A stretch of 16,822 nucleotides of DNA, from NCBI GenBank assembly GCA_900541785.1, contig UQKY01000050.1, forward strand, positions 1 through 16,822, given 5' to 3'. Under the pieces are notes generated by a model that was not told the DNA's origin, did not search any database, and saw only the letters and a program-made list of their open reading frames with translations. Positions 13,345 to 16,822 of the stretch are shown here, piece by piece. Numbering within the stretch: position 1 is the first letter of the stretch; the number at the start of each line of letters is the position of its first letter. Both the position numbers and the translations under genes were made by a program. The stretch is from an uncultured Collinsella sp. GTDB taxonomy: Bacteria > Actinomycetota > Coriobacteriia > Coriobacteriales > Coriobacteriaceae.

Positions 13345-14646
13345 ATGGATCAGACGCAGACGAGCGACGACGCTCCCCTGCTCACGCACAGCACTCCCCA
13401 ATCGGAGCAAACCACGCTCTTGGCACAGCAAAAACCTCTCGTGACCATCGTGCACGCCTCGGTCGGCTCGGGTCACAAGGCCGCCGCAAATGCGATTGCG
13501 CAAGCATTCGACCTCATCCGCGGCACCAATGGCATCCCCGAGGACGTTGAGATTGAAGTGCTCGATATCCTTGATTTTGGACGTATTAAATTCGACGGCA
13601 ATAAGACCGCGGCTTCTTTTACGGGAGCCACGCGCCCCATTTACGACCTGACCTGGCGATATACGCTTACGGGACATCTTCTCTGGGGTGGCGGTACGGC
13701 ATGGTCGCGAATTATGTTCCCTGCCTTCAACGAATATATTCGTAACCGCAGGCCCATAGCCGTGGTCGCAACGCATATCACGGCAGCCAACGTTGCCGTG
13801 GGCGCCCGCGTAATTACGGGCATCGACTATCCGGTCATCTGCGTCCCGACCGACTACGAAGTCGAGGGCTGGTGGCCCCACAAGGACACCGATCTCTTCT
13901 GTGTTGCCAACGAATTTATGGCCGAAACGCTGCGTCCGCGCAAGGTGCCCGAGACAAAGATTCGCATTACCGGCATTCCTATTCGCGCCGGATTCGACAC
14001 GGATTACGATCGCGAGGAAGAGCTAGCCAAGTTCAACCTCCCCACCGACAAGACCGTCGTGCTGGTAATGGCCGGAGCCAGTTTACCTCAGCCTTACGTC
14101 CGCTTTCGCGCGGCGATGGACCACACACTCCCCTTCCTGCGCAGCTTCGAAGACATGCACTTTGTCTTTTTGCCCGGCAAAGACGTGGAGTATGCCACCC
14201 GGCTGAAGACGCTCTTCGATGCCATGAAGCTCGAGAACGTCACGGTGTTGGACTATGTCGACGACATGGCGGCCCTCATGCACGGCTGCGACCTGGCAAT
14301 CCTCAAATCGGGCGGGCTCACGGTCACCGAGTGTCTCTGCGCACATCTGCCGATGATCCTGCTGGGCAAGTCATATGGCCAGGAAAAGGCCAACACCACC
14401 ATGCTCACCGGCATGGGCGCCAGCATGCACGTCACCACGGCACGAGAGCTCATCGTGACGTTGCGACATCTCCACGATCATCCGGAGTCGCTCAAGGCAT
14501 TGCTCATCAATGGCGAAGTACTACGCCGCCCCCACGCAGCCGAAGACATCGCCGTCGCCACCATGGAACTCGTAGGCAAACCCCAAAAGCGCAAACGAGC
14601 CTTCTGCCGCTTCTACTGGGGCGGAAAACCTGCGCATATCAGGTAG
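13345..14646 (+). CDS. MGDG-synthase-type glycosyltransferase (probable diacylglycerol glycosyltransferase)
   Basis: A 433-residue GT28-type enzyme of the MGDG synthase/UgtP group, which transfers a sugar from a UDP-sugar to diacylglycerol at the membrane surface. After a 30-residue Gln/Ser/Thr-rich tail, the N-terminal domain opens VTIVHASVGSGHKAAANAIA with the GSGH acceptor loop (41-44). Further features are CVPTDYEVEGWW, the linker ITGIPIRAGFD, and the C-terminal donor-binding region (about 305-350: VDDMAALMHGCDLAILKSGG, then LTVTECLCAHLPMIL). Length fits the family (about 380-430). No membrane segment is seen; peripheral attachment is likely. AAGGGGAG lies before the ATG. The acceptor and sugar cannot be told from sequence. 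It ends 124 bp from the convergent dut gene. Confidence 0.88.
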   Translation: MDQTQTSDDAPLLTHSTPQSEQTTLLAQQKPLVTIVHASVGSGHKAAANAIAQAFDLIRGTNGIPEDVEIEVLDILDFGRIKFDGNKTAASFTGATRPIYDLTWRYTLTGHLLWGGGTAWSRIMFPAFNEYIRNRRPIAVVATHITAANVAVGARVITGIDYPVICVPTDYEVEGWWPHKDTDLFCVANEFMAETLRPRKVPETKIRITGIPIRAGFDTDYDREEELAKFNLPTDKTVVLVMAGASLPQPYVRFRAAMDHTLPFLRSFEDMHFVFLPGKDVEYATRLKTLFDAMKLENVTVLDYVDDMAALMHGCDLAILKSGGLTVTECLCAHLPMILLGKSYGQEKANTTMLTGMGASMHVTTARELIVTLRHLHDHPESLKALLINGEVLRRPHAAEDIAVATMELVGKPQKRKRAFCRFYWGGKPAHIR

Positions 14647-14676
14647 ACAAAAGTCCGCTGCTCGGCGGGAGCCGCC

Positions 14677-14740
14677 CATATATCGTTCCACGCGCAGTTT
14701 CGCAGCGCAGCGAGAATGTTTGAGCATGGAATGATATGTG
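14677..14740. repeat. Long imperfect hairpin between convergent genes
   Basis: CATATATCGTTCCA (14677-14690) and TGGAATGATATGTG (14727-14740) pair over 14 bp with two G-T pairs, enclosing 36 bases that hold a smaller GCGC/GCGC repeat. A short CGGC/GCCG hairpin lies just upstream (about 14663-14674). There is no T-run, so it is not a standard terminator, although it is placed where one would be expected. Confidence 0.4.
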
Positions 14741-14770
14741 TGAGAGGCAGGCGGGAGGGATATGAGCGCC

Positions 14771-15214
14771 CTAAGCGACGCCGCTGGAGCCGAAGCCGCC
14801 GGCTCCTCGGTCGGTTTCGTCTAGTTCTTCTACTTCTACGAGGTTGACCGTGGGGACTTCTTGGATGACGAGCTGGGCGATGCGGTCACCTTTATTGATT
14901 TGGATGTTGTTCGTGGGGTCTAGGTTGATGAGGATAACTTTGAGCTCTCCTCGGTAGTGGGCATCGATGAGACCGGGCGTGTTGACTATAGACAGGCCCT
15001 GCTTAATGGCTAGGCCGCTGCGGGGTTGGACGAAGCCGGCGTAGCCGTCGGGCAGGGCAATGGCTAGGCCCGTGGAGACCAGACGACGCTCAAAGGGCTT
15101 CAGAATGCAATCCTCGTTGGAACGCAGGTCCAGGCCGGCATCCGTGGGATGGGCGTATTTGGGAAGCTCGACGGTTGGGTCGAGACGCTTAATGTTAACG
15201 GTAATGTTGGACAT
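14771..15214 (-). CDS. dut: Deoxyuridine 5'-triphosphate nucleotidohydrolase (dUTPase)
   Basis: Hydrolyses dUTP to dUMP and pyrophosphate, which keeps uracil out of DNA and feeds dTMP synthesis. The 147 residues contain all five trimeric dUTPase motifs: TDAGLDL (24-30), PRSGLAIK (64-71), GLIDAHYRGELKV (81-93, catalytic Asp84, substrate-stacking Tyr87), KGDRIAQLV (108-116) and RGAGGFGSSG (136-145). The ATG at 15214 lies 4 bases after the nrdR stop, and its ribosome binding site AAGGTGA contains that stop, so it is translationally coupled to nrdR. A structured convergent interval follows. Confidence 0.97.
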   Translation of the reverse strand: MSNITVNIKRLDPTVELPKYAHPTDAGLDLRSNEDCILKPFERRLVSTGLAIALPDGYAGFVQPRSGLAIKQGLSIVNTPGLIDAHYRGELKVILINLDPTNNIQINKGDRIAQLVIQEVPTVNLVEVEELDETDRGAGGFGSSGVA

Positions 15215-15218
15215 GAAA

Positions 15219-15662
15219 TCACCTTAGCTTGTCGAGCTCTTGCAGAAACTCATCGACGTCTTTGAAATCGCGATAGACCGAGGCAAAGCGGATGTAGGCC
15301 ACTTTATCGATCTTGGCCAACCGCTTAAGAACCATGTCGCCCAGCTCATGGGAAGTAACGGCCGTAAGCGTACGAGAGCGAAGCTCGACCTCTATATCGT
15401 CAATGATCTCGTTGAGCTTTTTAGTGTCGATATCTCGCTTGATCGTGGCGCGCATCAAACCGACCAGCAGCTTATTGCGATCGAACTGTTGCTTGGTTCC
15501 GTCTGACTTAATGACCTCGATAGGGTCTTCACAACGCTCAAATGTCGTAAAGCGATAATTGCACGAGCAGCATTCGCGACGACGCTTGATGGTGTTATTA
15601 GATTCCTGCATGCGGGAATCAACGACGCGGGTATGTGCCTTGCCGCATTTGGGACAGCGCAT
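15219..15662 (-). CDS. nrdR: Transcriptional repressor NrdR
   Basis: Zinc-ribbon and ATP-cone repressor of ribonucleotide reductase genes. The 147 residues show the zinc ribbon Cys3-Cys6 and Cys31-Cys34 (MRCPKCGKAH; ECCSCNYRFTTFER), with an extra Cys32, followed by the ATP-cone (about 45-137) that senses dATP/ATP. Length is typical. The start is ATG 15662 after GAGGAGGT. That start and part of the ribosome binding site lie within an 11-bp inverted repeat. It forms an operon with dut. The LysM gene upstream runs in the same direction and ends 51 bp before, so read-through from the SOS promoter is possible. Confidence 0.97.
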   Translation of the reverse strand: MRCPKCGKAHTRVVDSRMQESNNTIKRRRECCSCNYRFTTFERCEDPIEVIKSDGTKQQFDRNKLLVGLMRATIKRDIDTKKLNEIIDDIEVELRSRTLTAVTSHELGDMVLKRLAKIDKVAYIRFASVYRDFKDVDEFLQELDKLR

Positions 15663-15699
15663 GGTACCTCCTCTAAAACGATTACAAGGGTACCATGCG
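15658..15699 (-). promoter_or_regulatory. 11-bp inverted repeat over the nrdR start codon
   Basis: CGCATGGTACC (15658-15668) and GGTACCATGCG (15689-15699) are perfect inverted repeats 20 bases apart. In minus-strand RNA the downstream arm holds the end of the Shine-Dalgarno and the AUG. If transcribed from further upstream, for example from the LysM gene, the hairpin would hide the nrdR start. A -10-like TGTAAT lies inside the loop, so a local promoter would escape the hairpin. The repeat is seen directly; the role is inferred. Confidence 0.5.
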
Positions 15700-15713
15700 A
15701 CGGTACGTAAATC

Positions 15714-16163
15714 TTAGGAACGTGCGGGAACTTTAAGATGCGCACCGGCATCGAGCGAGCCATGCTCCAGGTGATTGACGTCGCGGATCATATCAGAGGT
15801 CTCCTGTGTGGAAAGACCCTCAATCGGATGCTCCTGGGCAAGCGACCACAAGGAATCGCCAGACTGAACACGGACGGTCTCGTAGGTAACGTTGGATACC
15901 GACTCGGCATATGCGGCGTGACGAGCGGTGAAGATGGAGGTAGCAAGTACAAAGAAAAGCGTGAGCGCAACGGCCAGGGCGACAATCGTCGAGACCTTTA
16001 GGGCAACGGGGGCTGAGGTCGTGGCGACGCACTGGCTGCGGACGGGCTTACCAGGCAGTGTTTGGAAACCAGACCGGCCGCCTTTGACAACCGTGAAAGC
16101 CGGCGCCGCAGGCGCCTCGAGCTTAAGGGCGAGGTTACCCTGGACCATATCCGTTGCGTTCAT
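15714..16163 (-). CDS. Membrane-anchored LysM protein, YneA-like, divergent from lexA
   Basis: A 149-residue protein with a cytoplasmic tail of about 56 residues, one membrane segment (about 57-79, VSTIVALAVALTLFFVLATS), and an extracellular LysM-like domain (about 95-147; VRVQSGDSLWSLAQEHP ... LEHGSLDAGAHLKVP). YneA/DivS-type SOS cell-division inhibitors have a membrane anchor plus LysM and are often encoded next to lexA. Position and nearby LexA-type boxes support that role, but the long N-terminal tail is unusual and function is inferred. Two adjacent ATG codons exist; the second (16163) has the better spacing from AGGAG, so the first (16166) is less likely. Confidence 0.8.
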   Translation of the reverse strand: MNATDMVQGNLALKLEAPAAPAFTVVKGGRSGFQTLPGKPVRSQCVATTSAPVALKVSTIVALAVALTLFFVLATSIFTARHAAYAESVSNVTYETVRVQSGDSLWSLAQEHPIEGLSTQETSDMIRDVNHLEHGSLDAGAHLKVPARS

Positions 16164-16233
16164 CATGTTCTCCTCTCGCGTGTTTTGCTGAGAACAGTTT
16201 TATCAAGCCGCGCGGACAAAAATGTCTAGCGCG

Positions 16234-16247
16234 AGAACGAATGTTCG
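16234..16247. promoter_or_regulatory. LexA (SOS) box 1
   Basis: AGAACGAATGTTCG matches the Gram-positive LexA consensus CGAACRNRYGTTCG at 13 of 14 positions. It is closest to the LysM gene. Confidence 0.75.
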
Positions 16248-16261
16248 GTTATTATTATCTT

Positions 16262-16275
16262 CGAACAGTTGTTCC
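16262..16275. promoter_or_regulatory. LexA (SOS) box 2
   Basis: CGAACAGTTGTTCC matches the LexA consensus in both half-sites (CGAAC and GTTC) and differs at two positions. It starts 28 bp after box 1. Confidence 0.75.
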
Positions 16276-16288
16276 TGTCAAGCAAAAT

Positions 16289-16302
16289 CGAACATTTGTT
16301 TG
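16289..16302. promoter_or_regulatory. LexA (SOS) box 3
   Basis: CGAACATTTGTTTG keeps the CGAAC half-site and a GTTTG half-site, so it is weaker than the other two. It starts 27 bp after box 2 and 37 bp before the lexA start. Confidence 0.6.
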
Positions 16303-16325
16303 GCATTGGCAGAGAGGATCCCCTG

Positions 16326-16822
16326 ATGGCTCGCAAAATTACCAAGCGTCAGCAGCAGATTTACGACTTCATCAAGGAATATCAGCAGGAGAAGGGCTAT
16401 CCGCCCAGTGTGCGCGAGATGGCATCGGCCGTAGGCCTCTCCTCCCCCAGCACGGTGCATGCTCATCTCTCTGCCCTGGAGGCTCGAGGACTGCTCAAGC
16501 GCGATGCCACCAAGCCTCGCGCCCTAGAGCTCTTTGATGAGGACGGATCCTCTGTCTCGATTTCCAAATCCGATGAACCCACAGCGCCCCGCGGAACGGT
16601 CTCGCTGCCGCTCGTCGGTCGCGTCGCGGCTGGGATTCCCATTCTGGCCGAGCAAAATATCGAGGACACCTTTACCATCCCGACCGAAATCGCCACAGAC
16701 CAGGGCTCCTTTATCCTTGAAGTGCACGGCAGCTCAATGATCAATGTCGGCATCTACAACGGTGACTACATTATCGTTCGCGAGCAAAAGAGCGCCATGA
16801 ACGGCGAAATCGTTGTGGCCAT
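16326..16822 (+). CDS. lexA: LexA repressor, SOS regulator (3' end outside window)
   Basis: The first 165 residues of LexA, which represses SOS genes and cleaves itself when RecA is activated. The N-terminal winged helix (about 1-65) reads ITKRQQQIYDFIKEYQ, GYPPSVREMASAVGLSSPST and LEARGLLKRD. The self-cleavage site is Ala102-Gly103 in GRVAAGIP. The nucleophile is Ser137 in VHGSSMINVGIYNGDY; the usual G-D-S-M is G-S-S-M here. The catalytic Lys falls beyond the right edge. ATG 16326 is preceded by GAGAGGA. The gene is divergent from the LysM gene, with three LexA-type boxes between them, so it is probably autoregulated. Confidence 0.96.
   Translation, partial: MARKITKRQQQIYDFIKEYQQEKGYPPSVREMASAVGLSSPSTVHAHLSALEARGLLKRDATKPRALELFDEDGSSVSISKSDEPTAPRGTVSLPLVGRVAAGIPILAEQNIEDTFTIPTEIATDQGSFILEVHGSSMINVGIYNGDYIIVREQKSAMNGEIVVA

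Overview
The window looks like a chromosomal stretch from Collinsella, a Coriobacteriia gut actinobacterium, probably Collinsella aerofaciens or a close relative. Three things point there. The protein at 4974-5765 matches, as far as memory allows, the 263-residue 7beta-hydroxysteroid dehydrogenase (7beta-HSDH) described from C. aerofaciens. A pgsA / FHA (GarA-like) / MerR (FtsR-like) cluster is arranged as in actinobacteria. The base composition is fairly G+C rich.

Left part (1 to about 6475), accessory and partly decayed. It holds the end of an unrecognised gene; a 673-residue protein made of two copies of a gamma-glutamylcyclotransferase-like plus zinc-ribbon unit, with the second active site degenerate; a helix-turn-helix regulator with a long structured leader; an IS30-like transposase scrap carrying an in-frame stop; 7beta-HSDH on the minus strand with its own terminator and a 9-codon overlapping upstream ORF; a T-box-like leader; and fragments of an AEC transporter and an alpha/beta hydrolase, ending at a plus-strand terminator. 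7beta-HSDH therefore sits between gene remnants, which fits acquisition or rearrangement at this locus.

Middle part (6549-11509), core genes on the plus strand: a CDP-alcohol phosphatidyltransferase (pgsA), an FHA protein like GarA/OdhI, an FtsR-like MerR regulator, adenine phosphoribosyltransferase, a secreted coiled-coil NlpC/P60 peptidase with a terminator, then a DegV/FakB fatty-acid-binding protein. A DUF1836 regulator follows convergently on the minus strand. Its promoter region shares a 15-bp motif (14 of 15 identical) with the degV upstream region.

Right part (12202-16822): thioredoxin reductase (minus) diverges from an MGDG-synthase-type glycosyltransferase (plus). The minus-strand group nrdR-dut (nucleotide metabolism) and a membrane-anchored LysM protein resembling the SOS division inhibitor YneA follow. 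The LysM gene diverges from lexA, which runs off the right edge, and three LexA-box-like sites lie between them.

No rRNA, convincing tRNA or CRISPR array was found.
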